A stretch of DNA of 64,000 bases, taken from the NCBI GenBank assembly GCA_023053545.1, contig JAKZAN010000002.1, positions 6,246,375 through 6,310,374 on the forward strand, read 5' to 3'. The notes beneath the pieces were generated by a model, which ran no database searches, was not told the origin of the DNA, and saw nothing but the letters and a program-made list of their open reading frames with translations. Made by a program: the position numbers and the translations under genes. Each line of letters begins with the position of its first letter. The stretch's first letter is position 1. Source of the stretch: Lepidurus packardi. Lineage: Eukaryota; Arthropoda; Branchiopoda; Notostraca; Triopsidae. Positions 1 to 14,200 of the stretch are shown here, one piece after another.

Positions 1-2255
1 TCCCCGGTTTCCCCAGCTTTTATTCATGTGGCACGTTCCCGCAACCTGACGTTATTTACATACAAACATCTACTTTTCGTCGACACAGAACGATGTACTT
101 GATAATGGGGGAAAGCAAACGTAAAACAAAGTAAAAGTAAAAATAGAGGTAAACCCCAGTAAGTTTGCTTATTGCACCGCTGGACTAGTTTTACCCATCA
201 GATCTGTAGTTATATACTTCATTTGTGTGCACAGTGGAACCCTAAAAACTTGCCAGCGTACGCTTAGGAATGATGTGAGTGATTACCCTTTGCTTTTCCC
301 TGGATTTCCCCCGGCTACGACATGAATTCCAACTTATTTCACTGGTCTTTCTCAAACATGCGCACATGCTCTGTAATACTTCCATTTATTGTTACTGAAG
401 GGTAGCCCAGGCTAATAAACACAAGGAAAAGTACTCCCATACCAAATTTCCCATGACAAAATTTATCAACGCATAAATCCGACTTGTTATTCTTGCTCTA
501 TGGATCCAAAATAAAATGAAAAGGGAGGAAAAACAGGTAGGAATATTTTTTTGTCCTGCCTCCAAGCGAACGAACTACTACAATTCCAAAAATTGAACGT
601 GACTAAAACCATGTTCACAATTTCCACGCAACACAGCTCAAGGAAACTATAGACCCATCACCTCACACCGCATATACACAGTGAATTATAGAATATAATC
701 TGCCAACGTGAATAATCATAAAATCCTCACGGCTGGGCATAAATATGTTTTTTTTTGGTTCTCTAATGCAAAAAAGGAGGATTTCTTACGTAAATAATAC
801 AAAAGAAAGGCACAGAATGAGAACTGATTGAAAAATCCTTTCGTTCGAATACTTTGAAACTGTTAAATTACTTGGATGTGTCTTATAAGATATGCTTGAA
901 TAAAAGTCTTTCTAGAAAGAACGTAAACAGATACAAAACCTCGCTTCTAACCATGTAATTGTGAAGCTGAACTTCTCGCCAAGCGTAAGATTCTTTCCTC
1001 ACTTCTGTAACACTAGGCTTTTTAGGAAAAGAACCCGTGAAATTAAATTACAACTGGATGGCCAGAGCAAGAAACGTTCCCGTATCTTCTCTTCTTCTTT
1101 TACGACAAGACTGATCCTTGTACTAACTTGGAAAGAGATATCTAAAAAAATAATAAAAATAAGTCTGCACTGTCAGGGAGATAGCGAGTAAGGGGACGCA
1201 TGAAAGTCAATATACGGTAATAAAATAAACTAAATGGAAAAACGGATGCAGGCTGGAAGGTTCTAAAAGTCCGTCAGCAGGTGCGGTGGATCTTATCCGG
1301 GTAGAGGCAACAGAAAGTCAGTAAAACTTAACGAAACACGAGGCCAAACTCATCCTATGCAAACGGGATAAACCAAATCAAAAATAGAAACTTGACGCAT
1401 AAATTCAAAGCAAGCCAACTTAAGACTCCATCCCCCCAAAAATGTAAACAAAATCGTAAAATTTAAGAATTCTGCCTTAATGCTCAACTAAATAAAGGAC
1501 GCCAACGCAATATTCTACTTAGAACTCATTTCTAACCCAAACAACCCTACAACTCGAGAAATCTTCCAGAATGATAATATAGAAATCTGTAAGCGAATCT
1601 TCATCTACATAACCTAAAATTGAATGCATTTCTTTTTGCCTTAAGGCCCCCGTATACCTTAGTTTACTGATGCGAAACAGCCACAGATGGCACTGCTGTT
1701 TGTTATTGTTATGCCAAAGCCTTGCGTAAGAAAGTAATAAAAAGAAATAGTTAATTGCCGGGAAAGCTTATACGATGTTTTTGATTTTGAAAAGGATTCT
1801 TGTCACCACAATTTGCTGTAGCAGCACAATAACCCAAATCAAGTCGACGAACTTTCGGAACAAGACTTCTCGAAAAAAATCTGCATTGGTTGTACACTAC
1901 CTGTTAGCAAGCTAAAGACTACTGTCAGAATTTTTTCATGGAACGTACTGGTTTTCTCAAAAAGTTGTTCCCAAATTTCCCATGCTAACCGCACATACCG
2001 AGCTAAGATATACGGAAGCTTCAACTAACTACTAAAGAACTACTGGCGTGGAAAACGAAGCGACCAAAACTGGTTGTCAATTTACAATTTTTTTAAGGAA
2101 ATAGAGCAAAACTCAAGGTTAACAAACCAGAAGCCAGAAGATGTCAAATAAAAAATAATCTGACAAACGGGGTCGAAAGAATGGGAAAAGTAAGGTAGTC
2201 GAGGGGTCACACGAATAACTTTTCAGAAACGTAAGAAAAATGGGAGAAAAACTTT
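1..2255. other. Non-coding stretch downstream of Patj
   Basis: AT-rich sequence with no coding segment I can support; the short open frames are chance length and show no domain. The Patj stop codon is at 2256-2258 on the minus strand, so the right-hand part of this stretch is probably Patj 3' UTR. Its end was not determined. Confidence 0.5.
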
Positions 2256-5200
2256 TCAGGAGCCATAATCTCTGGAAACCGCTGCGGTTACGGGAGTTGG
2301 AGCCGTAACTTTACGAGCTACAGCTGCCGAAGAGGAAAAGTAAGGCCTGGCCGTGTATAAAGCATAATTGGTTGTCGGATTGGGAGGAGCTTTCACTTCC
2401 ACAGCCGCGTACTTGCGACTCCCTTCTACCTCTTGATACGACTGTCGTTGGCTGCGGCTGGTACTATTTACATTTGCATTTTGATAAGGCCTAGCTCCGT
2501 GAACATCTCGACTACACGAGACATCTTTGTCATCAGAAGATGAGCGCTCGGTGTCGACGACGGCTGCGAGATTTCCCCGGGGAGGAATTGCGGAACCTGC
2601 TGTTGCTACTTCTTCCATTACTTCTCTGGAAAGCTCTTTAATCCCTACGTCTGCTACGTGAGCCCACGGAGTAAAAGCAGCCGCAGCAGAAGAAGTAGTT
2701 GTATTCGTGAGCTGTCTTATGGGACGTTCTGGTAAACTGGGTTCGTGATGGAGTCCTAACCCGCCATGACTATAACCCCATGGCTCCCAATTCGGATTCC
2801 AAACTGGCTCTTCGTCCCGAATGCCGTTGCTTGGACTCGGTTCTTGGGCGACATTTTCCTCGAATGCCCCAAATAGAGTTTGACTGACAAAAAAGCGGAA
2901 TTCTTGAGAATTTTGACGGGCAAAGGCCTCGAGTGGCACTGCGGTCGCATTACAAGGAGAAACAACAGATGCCAAGTCCTTTTTCCCCCAGTCATTCTTT
3001 TCGAGAGCAATGGCGTAAGAAGAGACAAATGGCTGGTGCTCATTTAGGATACCAGGTTTTTCTGCTTCGGAACCGCTGCAATGGCTACAAAGCGATGAAC
3101 CGCGGCCTTGTCGGTAATCTACGTGGCAGGAGCAGCCATTGTGAACGCCTAAATGCAGCGCCGCAGCTCGAGTTTCTTCCTCGATACGGGGGAGGCGCTC
3201 TGTAAGACCCGAACATTTCCGCAACCCCCCACCTTCCACCATGAGCGACCCTGCACTGTTGTTGCCACTCACCTGAGCGTCCGTGGACATGGGATGCGGT
3301 TTTGCCACCCCAATGCGCACCACCCCTTTGGGCGCTCCTTTCAGCGCTTGCACGGCTGCATCCAAAGAAGCGTTTTCCAAGATGATATCGTTCACGAACA
3401 TGAGTCGGTCACCCGGAATGAGACGCCCATCCTGCTGTGCCACGCCCCCTGGCACGAGACTACGAATCACTATGATGGTTTCGTTGGGGTTCATGGGATC
3501 CTATTAATAAATACAGACATAAAAACAAACAAAAGAGAGATTCTGATTAAAAACAATGTTTTAGCATGTCGTATTTGTACTAAATAACGACCAATTAATC
3601 GTTAATTAAAGTCTTGGAATTCCCTCAGGCTTCATCCAAGTGAAAATGCTCGTCTTTTCAATTCTGTACGCAAAATATAAGAAAAATTAATTTCTGATAT
3701 TTCGCCTGTCTTCTAGTCATGAAAGAAAGGAAAAAAGAGACGGTTGTTAATGCCGGCGTTGTGGAGAATAGCCCATACGCCAGCCCATTTTCATTTACCT
3801 AAACTCTGTTGGCAATAAATTGGGTTAAAATGCACGTTTTCAGAACTGCTGCCTTGTACTAAGCTGAGTTTAGAACCGATTTATATGCTAAGCAGGCCAC
3901 AAGCTGGAAGCCACCAAAGAAAAACAGCTTAATATTCCATTCCCTCTTGGGACAAAACGATTGGAGAGAAAAGAAAAAAGACAGTCAAGATCTTAAAACT
4001 CGTAGCTTTTCAGGGATACGAGTTCAAGAAGGGGATAAACAAGAAATCTAGACAAAAATCGTGTGCAAAGAAAGGAAACCCAGACTTACTTGATAGTCTA
4101 GTATGGAGAATCCCAGACCACGATCTCCTTTAACCAATTCAATGACTTGTGGTTCTGAACTCCACGTGGCAAGGCCCGTCAAAGGTTCCAGACTTCGCGA
4201 TCGACCTTTATTGAAACAAGTTTCTGGATTCGCCGTGGAGGAAGACGCGAGGGATCCGTCTGATTTGGCTTTCACTAAGCGGTCAGGCGTTTGAATAAGG
4301 CTTTGCAAGCTTCCTCCCAAGATATTCTATTCACCACAGTAATTAAATTAGTTTCAATCAACTTTATTAGAATCGAGCTTGGAGCTTACTCTTTGCTGAA
4401 ACGCAGCTCGGTCTTGGGCTGGGTCAATGGGTCGCATAGGAATGGAAAACTCGCCTGGTCTTCGGGCACATACCAAGCGTACATTTTGGGGCAGTTCTTT
4501 CAAAATACCCACTACTTCCACATGATTTAATCCGAGTAGTTGCTTTCCATTCACCTGGAGCACGAAACCATGCAAAAATATTAACGTAAAAGTCAATCGA
4601 ACAACATTCTTCCACACAAATAGCACAAACTCAAACATCTATACGCAGATTAAGATTTTCCCAATAGAATACTACAAAGACCTATTACAGTTTTAAAATC
4701 TCTGGCTTATGTTCATAAAAGCGTCATTTGTCTTGTCGAATACGCTGCTGAAGCATTAATTTGTGCTTATTGCCGCGTGGGTACAAGATTATCTTCATCT
4801 CTTTCTGGATTATACATACATATACTTGAATGTCACTGATATTACCAAGTAACACGGTGTTTCCAGATTTGGAAACGAAGCACGCTTCGTCTCCACTGGC
4901 ATAAGGGGCGAGATTCCACTATAATTTATTTCTTCTTCAATCGATCCTTATTTCTTCTTTGATCAACCATATTTGCGTCCTTTAGGTATTTCGTGAGCAC
5001 TTTTCGTATGCTAAATTAAGTCTTTTTCTCCCGAAATTCCCTATTCCAATAAGATTTGGCAAGCTAAATGGGAGTCGTTAAGCCGACTAGGTTTCGTTCT
5101 GATTACAGTTGGAGCTCTATCTAATTTCCTTTCATTTGCGTAGAACCACTTCGGAATTTCTATAAAGTTGTTTTCATGAAAATTATTTCCTGGCTAAACC

Positions 5201-8200
5201 ATAAGCGCAAACATCTAATTGAAGCTTCTGATGCTAGATGTCGCAGCTAATTTAAGTTAAATCAATAACCTTAGAAATGAATTTCGGCAATAGATGGCGT
5301 GAAAGGCTACAAATCTAAGATTCTGGAGCAACAAGTTCTGAACTTTGTTCTTAAGCGGAAAAAAGGAGACCCAAACGAAATGAAAATATAAGCAAAAGTT
5401 ACCTCAAGTAACTCGTCACCGCTATGAAGTTTCCCGTTAGCGCCTACTGGACCATCAGGCAAAATAGAGCGAATGTAATGATGGGGTCGAACTTCTCTTC
5501 CTTCTTCAACATCCACGGTACCTTCTAAGCTAATTCCTAACCCACCGTTGGGCTGAAACTTGGATAACTGAGCGACCTATAAACAACAAACAAGAAACCT
5601 ATTAGAATAACCCATTACTGCCAACCAAGAATGAAAGAAAGCTTTAAGTTTCAACAAGAAATATCGACGAAAACGCTTTACAATTTCTTCCGCCTTCATC
5701 GTTATGAAACGCTCGATATTTCAAGTGTGAAATTCTGACATGAGAATTCCAAATCCAAACTTACCACAACTTCATACTCTGGGCCCAAAATCTTGGACCA
5801 TTTCGCTACCAACGCAGCTTCCACGATGGATTTAAGTGGGCCGCTATACGCTTGGTCGATTAACGCTTCCAGCTCTGGTAAGCTCGCTGCCAAAAGAGTG
5901 GTGGGTTGCACCGTTTCCGCACGTTCACCTTCTGGATCTTCACGATCCAAATCAATCTGGTCAGTAGTAGCCTGAAAATAAGCCAAAAAAAAAAACAACA
6001 ACATAAAAACGCCAAAATTAAAACAAAATGCAACGCTTTCAAGAAACTCGGATCTACTTACAGGCACTTGTGGTGGGGCAAAGGCAGGTGGAGATAAAGG
6101 GGGAGGGGATTGAGGCAAAGCGGGAGGAGGAGAGGGTGGGGCAGCAAGGGGGCTACCGGGCTCCACCGATGAGGTTTTAACCAAACTGGGTAAAGTTGTC
6201 GTCACATAACTGTCAGCGATAGCTTGCTGGAGTTGCTCGTACTTGGGACCCCGTAAGTATCGCGCGAGTTTAAGGTACACGGTTTGACCGGTGGAACGCA
6301 ACACTTCCACTGCCTGATGATTAGTGTAGCCTTGTAAGGAACGCCCGTCTACTTCTACGATTTGATCGTTGATTTGAATTTTGCCGCTCAAATCAGCGGC
6401 GCTCCCAGGATTGATGCTCTTCACAAAGATGCCCGACAGCTCCTCTGAAAGATCAAAGAATTTAACACCAGCGTGATTATTAAAAAGAATGTGCTAATCA
6501 TTAGGAGAACCTTCGTTACCTTTCTCACAGACGTAACCTGCAATGGTGATCCCCAAACCTTGACTATCCTTCTTCAGGTCCACATTGAAGGTCTGCATCT
6601 CAGGCAGGTCTGTTTCCAGCTGGATGGGATAAATGGCTTGAATCTCATCCGTAACCGAGACTGTCAGATGCGTTCCTGTTAACTGGACTACTGGCACAGT
6701 TGATCGGAGGCCATAATCATCCATCAAAGGACCATCCGCTTGACTCTATCATGCGAAACAAGCAGACAAAAACTGGCTTGTTAGGTTCACTCAACACAAG
6801 AGTCCTTCTTTCTTTCTGTACGAACCCCCCAAAAAACAAAAACAACAACGATGCTAAAAATGCAACAACGTACATGGAACTGGATGTCGGTGCCTTGCAA
6901 TTCCAAGGTACTCTGCTCTGTAAAGATGAATCGGTCGGTTTGTAAGGCATCAATGGTAGCTTCGCTCTCGTCGACTTCCTCCGTATAACCATTTTGTAGC
7001 ATTTGCAAATGACGCTCCAACTCTTCAGGATCGCCCAGCACCTTTGTGGGTACAATAGGTGCCTGACTGCTCATATTCTGTACAAAAATGAAAGCACGAA
7101 TAAACACAATTAATAACCTCGAACAGCAAAACCAAAAAAGAACCTCACTCCAAAATTCCACCGCTTTAAAGAAACAGTTAGTAAAGTGACAGACACCATT
7201 GCAGATATATACAAATTCAACTCCCTTTTTCTTTTCTTTTTAAATTAATTAGTTATTAAATTCAACTCCCTTTTTCTTTTCTTTATAAATTAATTAGTTA
7301 TTCAATTCAATTCCCTGTTTCTTTTTAAAATAAATAGTTATAACTAGAATAAAAAGAGTAAGCGCATATGCTTATGTAAGCTTTCATTTTCTTTTCGTCA
7401 CGCAGGTGATTGCTCCTGTGAAAAAAGCATCAGAATGCACAAGATGTGCGTGACAACAATATCCCCTTTTTAGCATGAGAAACAATTTGTCCTTGTCCTT
7501 TTCCGCACGCTATTACATTTTCAAAACCATACAACACGGTTGACAGGAAACTTATTTCATTTATGTTTGTGTACCTTGCAACCTTCCCTCTTATAGACGT
7601 TTAACATGGGAAATATAAGTTGGGGATTTATGTGACATGGCTTAAAACGATTAGATTTATGTCGACAGAGAGTTATGTCGGAAGCTTTTTTGGTCTCAAT
7701 CGTACTTCTTATTTCTCGATGTACTGCTTTCCCTAATTGACTTTCTACGACCCCCCCATGAAAAGAGAGTTTTTCTTTTAAAACATGTTTTGAGCTTGAT
7801 ATCAGGAAGTAAAAAGCTAAATGTTGTCACACTTACGTTATAGCTAGGTGAAGAGGGTTCAACCGGACGCGCTACTATGAGCCTCACATGACTACCGGAT
7901 TGCCGCAATACCGCTGCTACCTGTTCGGATCCCATGCCTCGCAAGTTGACTTCGCCGATCTGCAAGATATGGTCTCCACTTTGCAACCGACCATCCTAAC
8001 AACGCACGTGGTAATTAATGGGCATGGATATAACCTCCGTGGGAATCTCTCCCGGGCTTCTCAAGCATTCCATACAACAAAACACTTACCCTGTCCGCCA
8101 CGCCTGACGGTAGTATAGTCTTGACCACAACGCCGGAACTCCGCCCTCCAATGATTCCAAATCCCAAGCCGGAGCCATCATTTATCAAGTCGATGACTTC

Positions 8201-11200
8201 TACTTGTGCCCACTCCGTGTTCAACTTTAAAAAAAAAGGCTCATTACTTATTGATTACACCCAGACAGGCCATTTTTCCCTTGCTTCCCCGTTTTACGCT
8301 TTGTTATGCATGCAAATAGTTTAAAAAAGTTAGTATAATTAAAGCGGTTTCGGGCTCCACACTACACAACAGAAAGGAAAAATGGTAAAAGAAGCGCAAC
8401 TTTAAGCGGATACGTACCACCATATCGGATCCAGCTTTAGATCCGTCACTTACGGCCGAGGGAGATCGGTCTACCCAATTGGGGGCATCCACAGACCCCG
8501 CCTCTTCGCTTACTGTATCTTCTTTGGCACTACTAACAGCGCCGATGGGTTCCGCCCTTACAGCAGGTATAGATGTGACTTCACTGGCTAAGAAGAGACC
8601 AGGATCCGGCGACGCGGCACGGGAAGATGGAGCGGTTAATGTACGGGTCTTGGCTGCAGGTTTGTATTTGTCCGTGGAAGATTGGGAGATCGAACTGGGA
8701 CTCACAGATCGTTTCAGTAAGAATGACTGAGCCGGGTTCTCAGCTTCCGCTAAGGTTACGAAACCTAAACGATAAAAAGAGACGATAAATACACAAAGCA
8801 AATGTACAAAACAAAATAAGAACACAAGAATTTCAATTTAATTAAAAAAAGTTTTGCAAGAGTCATTTGGCCAGAGGCTTGGAAATCTTACCCGAATCAC
8901 GCCTGACAGAAAAGTCCTGAAGTTCGATGCTTTGTGGGACCAGGGATGCAGCTTGGGGAAAATCCTCAGCTGGTAAGTTGAAACTTCTGGCCGGACTGAC
9001 AGGCTCTGGCTGCACCGCTGACGTCACGGCGTCTTCTAAGCCACGGGCTACGACCAACTCCAGTCGACCCCGTGCCTTTTGCAATAATCCGATGGCTTCT
9101 TGATGGGATATGCCAGCATCCAACGCCGTACCATCGATGGCCAGGATCTGGTCGCCTTCACGAAGACGCCCATCACTACAAAAATTAAATACCAAATTAA
9201 AAAGAGAGCAAATAAGAAAGCCCGGAAAAAAACGAAAAGGAAAGGCCCGGCCCTCGTCGTTCCTAACTTCCACCCGACTACTACGATCTTCAAAAACCTG
9301 CCACTCGTATCTTTCAGTTTACTTCCTTCACGCAGCTACCTGATCCGGCTCTAGAGCAGCGCTATCTCCCAAAAGTAAAGCAATAAAACGGACTGCCCCT
9401 TCCAAAACACCCTTAAGCTTTTTTTTTATCTTCTTTTCTGCAATTGCAGCCAGCGGCTTAGCAAGTTAGTTGCGAGAGAAAAGGAACAGGTCTGTTTAAA
9501 TTCACCATCCAGCAAACTCAGGTTTACCCTCGCAATGTTTGTAATAAACGATTTAACGCATTCGAGCTCAAATTAATGTCCCTAACACGAGCCTTTCTGA
9601 ACTAATTAGACACCGTAGATGCTTCTTCGACTCTATCTCAAGCTTTGCTCTACTGACTGCTGGAGGTAACAACGAATCCCTAAAAGAAGTCCCACTAAAG
9701 GGAGTCCGTTGGTTAAGTTAATTAGTTAATCAATGCTCTGATTACCCCGATGGTTTTCTCTTGCTGTAATCTTGAGTACTTGGAACTCGTTCACCCTCTA
9801 CAGTCAAAGCAATTTAAAACTCCTCGTTATGGTTCCACTCAGATTAAGAAATAGTTCAGAGCATAATAACTCAAGGGCTATTTTATCTTACGGTTCCTAT
9901 GTTTCTTAAGGATCAACATCCAAAATGTCTTATTTAGTTCCGTTTCTTTTTTTTCGGGGGCAAGGAGGCCGCCTTTGAAGCTCATTCCTGGTACTATGAC
10001 TAACGTCAAGTCCGAACGCACAAATCCCATAGAAATTCCGTGGCAAGATCGAAAAGAGGCAAAAGTCGCATTCATAGGTGAGCAACCAGATTTCGGATGG
10101 GCAATTGCTACCATTTCATATATAGCTTACTAAATCAATAATGCCTAGTACCCAGAAATGTACGACCGTTGGCTCGTGACCCAAATCCCACATAACGAGC
10201 ATTATAATGAGGAGCCTATTGACACAAGGATAGAAAAACCAATAATTTCATCCATATACCGCCCAACCTCCTTTATGAAACTCCTGATTAGACTGACACA
10301 AGTCAGCAATTATTTTACCTCTCGGGTACATCTAAGTAAAGACCGAGCCTTGACACAAATACCTACTCCGCTGAAACTAAAAGTATAATGAGCGCTAACA
10401 AACCTACACGGAAAATCCCAGGGCAACAATCTCCTACTTCTAACTGAAATCGTACCTCGTTCTATAAGAATAAAAGCCGAAAGCCTCAGCCTGCCTAACG
10501 TTTACCAGAACGTTCAAAGTTGGGGCGACACACGTGCGATTGTGAGGCCGTCATTTCGTTCATTAGCGAGGCTGCTTTTCAGTTCTTGTTTTTTTGCGGG
10601 GGGTGTTTCTAGAGTCCTAAATTTTGCCCGCCATAATTTTTCGAGGACAAGAATTCTCTTCAAGGGGTAGAATACAAGCACACTATGGATCGATACCGTC
10701 AGGATCCGTTTTTCCTGAGCAACAACGACGCACAGAGTGGTCCAGTCCATCGATCCGTGCTTTCGGATGGTTGCGAGCAAGAATTTCTCCTTTTTTTTGT
10801 ATCTCTCTTTTTTTTTTAACACTAGATTGACCCGTCCGACCTCGCTGCCCAACCGAAAAGAGGGAGTACATATCTCGACAAAAGTACTCCTACCTTGGTA
10901 TGCTAGTGTTGTGCGTTTTATTTTTTTTAGTGCGTTTAGGGGTTAATTTTGGGGTGGAAAATTGCCCGGAAACGGAGCACTCCCTCGTTTCTGACCAACA
11001 GAAAAGTAGGAGTGCATATCTCGACAAAAGTAATCCTACCTTGGTATGCTAGTTTTTTTGCGTTTTATTTTCTTTAGTGCGTTTAAGGGTTAATTTGGGG
11101 TGGAAAATCGTCCGGAAACGGAGCAGAAAGGGAAGGAGAAAAGCAAAAATCTATTAGCGTAAAAAAAAGCTAAAAAATTGTCTATGACCGCCAGCTCATC

Positions 11201-14200
11201 CATTCCCTGGGGTTCAAGACTGAGTTAAACCTTGTCTTATCTTTTCATGTTTGTCCCCTGTGGAGTTGTACGTGGTATGGCAAGACTTGCCAGTGGGTTT
11301 CAGGGGAGGATGCTGCAACGGAAGCTTATTTCGGAACTCAGTGGGAAGTATTCTCGTAAACACATTGTCACCTCCGCGCTATGATACACCCACCAACCAC
11401 AATAACAGATCCCATTACAAGCAAAAGGCCAGGACAACAATGCTTTCCCCAATCACATACGTTCTAACGCCTCACTAGGCGCAACGAATAATGCATTCCG
11501 TGCATCTTCCCCTACCTCAACAAATCTTATCTGAGCGGCTAAGGTCACGCCTTTTATTTAGTGAACCTCTCTATCCAAACTTCCTACAAGTGTGACTAAA
11601 ATTTATCCAATTAATATAGCATTTATTTCATCAAATCATCCAAAGAAATCCATTCAGGAGATTTCGCGAAGCACTAAATTCTTAATGCTTTAAAGTCACA
11701 CATTCTAGTTAGCGAAACCCCCAATCCGAACTTCCTACAACTAGGACTATAATTTATCCAATTAATATAGAATTTACTTCATCAAATCATCCATAGGAGT
11801 CCTTTCAAGAGATTTCGCACAGCGTTAACTTCTCAATGCTTAAATTGCTTATGAATCCCTTTATGATTCACTTTCATACATTCAATCACTTTCTAGTTGT
11901 TGTTGATATTGATACAGCTTCCCTAAATAGTTGGTATGGATAATATAAGGTATCGACGGACCCTTTCGAGATTACCATCCTTAAGCTAATGTTTTAAATC
12001 TTTTGTTCTCCTTCAACAATGCATATTTTCCTTCCGGCTAATACTCTGAACCAACGAACTTCGAGGACGATTGCAAAGCCAGTTAGTCCTCCTGAAGGAG
12101 CAAAGATCCTTTAAATGCGACCGACAGAACAGGAATTCACTCCATTTCAATAATGCATGGCATCCCTTGAGCAAATTTCCCAAGAAACGAAATTGTCTAC
12201 GACCCGAGAGCGTGTATTGTGCTTCTATCGCCATAACGACTTCATCTAACGATCTTTGCTCCTTCCCTCCAAGGAATTTGAGAGCATCTGTGCAGCCTAG
12301 AAAGCCAAAAGGCGTCGCTGAACGTTGTATGACCGTTTTGTGATGGAAAAATCCATTATTTACGTAAGGATAAATCCTTAAATAAAACTGACAAATAATT
12401 CCTCACGCAGTTTAGCGTGCATCTATAAAAAACGAAATACCAAGACAACGAAAAAGACTAATTTCTTAGCGTACAAAAAAATATATATATAAAGGATTCA
12501 ATCATGAAACCATTGGGATAAGGGTCTTCCTTTTGCACAATTTTCGGGCTTCCCTTTTCATTGTGCTCCCAGTATTTTTATTGCCATGCCAAGCCAGACG
12601 GACCACGGATTTCATTTCTTTACTTTATTTTTTGCAGGTTTCTTGGACAGCAGCCCTGAAACCTTCCTGATGAATCCAATCATTTATCACGCTCGAAAAC
12701 AGAAGGGCCACTCGAGCTGTCCAAAATTAAGACCCCAGCGCTTTAGATTGATCCTAGAACTCGAAAGTAACAGCGAAAAGCTTCCGAAGCATCCCAAATT
12801 TGACTTTGCATTAACGGAAAACCCTGAGCTCATTGATATTAAGGGGAAGGGCGTGTCCAACTTCAAATTTTCTGTTAATTTTCCTTCTTTGAGGGATAGC
12901 CCTTATGCGAGTGCCTAACCAATGTTGTGGAAACCCTTTTCCACGGTTAATTTACGGGCAATAGAGGACTCGCATTCACTTAGAGCTTACATGACAAAGA
13001 GCAATACCAAAATAGCAACGTAAATCTTAAATATCAGTTAACTCTATAATGTCTAATGAACGTTTCCCTTACTTATTCCTAATGCAATTATCGTTACAGC
13101 TCCGCGAGCCCCGTTTTCGGTGCTCCGATATTACTTTCGATACTTACACCCCGGGTAAATAAGATTAACTAACATCTCTTCCCACCCAAAGGCTGGCCCA
13201 AAGGTACTCAACCCCCAAAATTGATCAACAATTCACTCATTTTTGCTCCAGGGTGGGAAAAAAGTTATAATTTCAAGCTCATTTTGCCCTTTTTTTTCTT
13301 GCCAACAGCGTTAGCTTGCTTTCGCTTCGGCGGCGATGCTGTCTGCTTAAACAAGCTGTATCGATCTGTCAGTCTTTCCCTTGCTCTTACACACTATACA
13401 CTTCCAACAACTAATAGTGAATTCCAAGAGGAGCAACCAAAAAGCGTGGGAAGTTAGCGATGATAGTAAAACCATATATTGTCAATTCAAACAATTCGTC
13501 AATTGACAGAACACGTCACTTTTTGTCCAAGAGCCACGCCGTTGTCAAAATTACGCCAAAAATTTATATAAAAAAGACTCAAAAGTTATTCACTTTGCTT
13601 TGGTATAAGCCTAGCAACCATGGAATTCAGAAACAGGAACAGACATGCAAAAAATTCGTTAGAACAATACTCCTTTTTTTCTTTCCTGGGAGGAGTGATT
13701 TTTCGTAAGTTTTTTTAGTAGGAAAAAGAGTTAAGGTAATCAAGACAGAAAAGTATAGTATTGTAGTTGTAAATAAAATTTAGCAGCTTTGCAGTAGTCA
13801 GTGTTTCCCCAAAGGAACCATCAAGACGCGGATGAGCTGCTCCAGCAGCAACAATTTGGGTTGGCAACGCGGTAATGAAAAAAGACAGAAAACAAAAATT
13901 CCCACGGCTTAATTAATACAAATGAAGCTACGTGTCAGGCTAGTAAATGAATGCCAAAAGAAAATGAAACGAGCCTGAAAAGTGCCATACGCGCTCAGTG
14001 AAGTCGTAAAAGCATGCTGCGAAGATGAGATCTTAAAGAATAATAAATACAACCATCGTAAAAAAGTCATAATAATAATAGTAATAAAATGCAGCCAAGG
14101 TGATCTTGATCTTTAGAATCTTATCAATGTTGGGCCAAAGTGTCATGCGCTTTCCCATGATTTTTGTTCCATTCTCTTTCTCAACTGGCATTTATACAGG

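Noticed and set aside
8304..8417. C-terminal extension of the frame at 8304-8825
   Set aside because: Sequence beyond the donor at 8412-8417 is intron; the next exon 8090-8224 continues Patj in phase.
12586..12918. 110-codon plus-strand open frame inside the giant Patj intron
   Set aside because: No domain, no convincing start context or splice partner, ordinary chance length for 11.5 kb.
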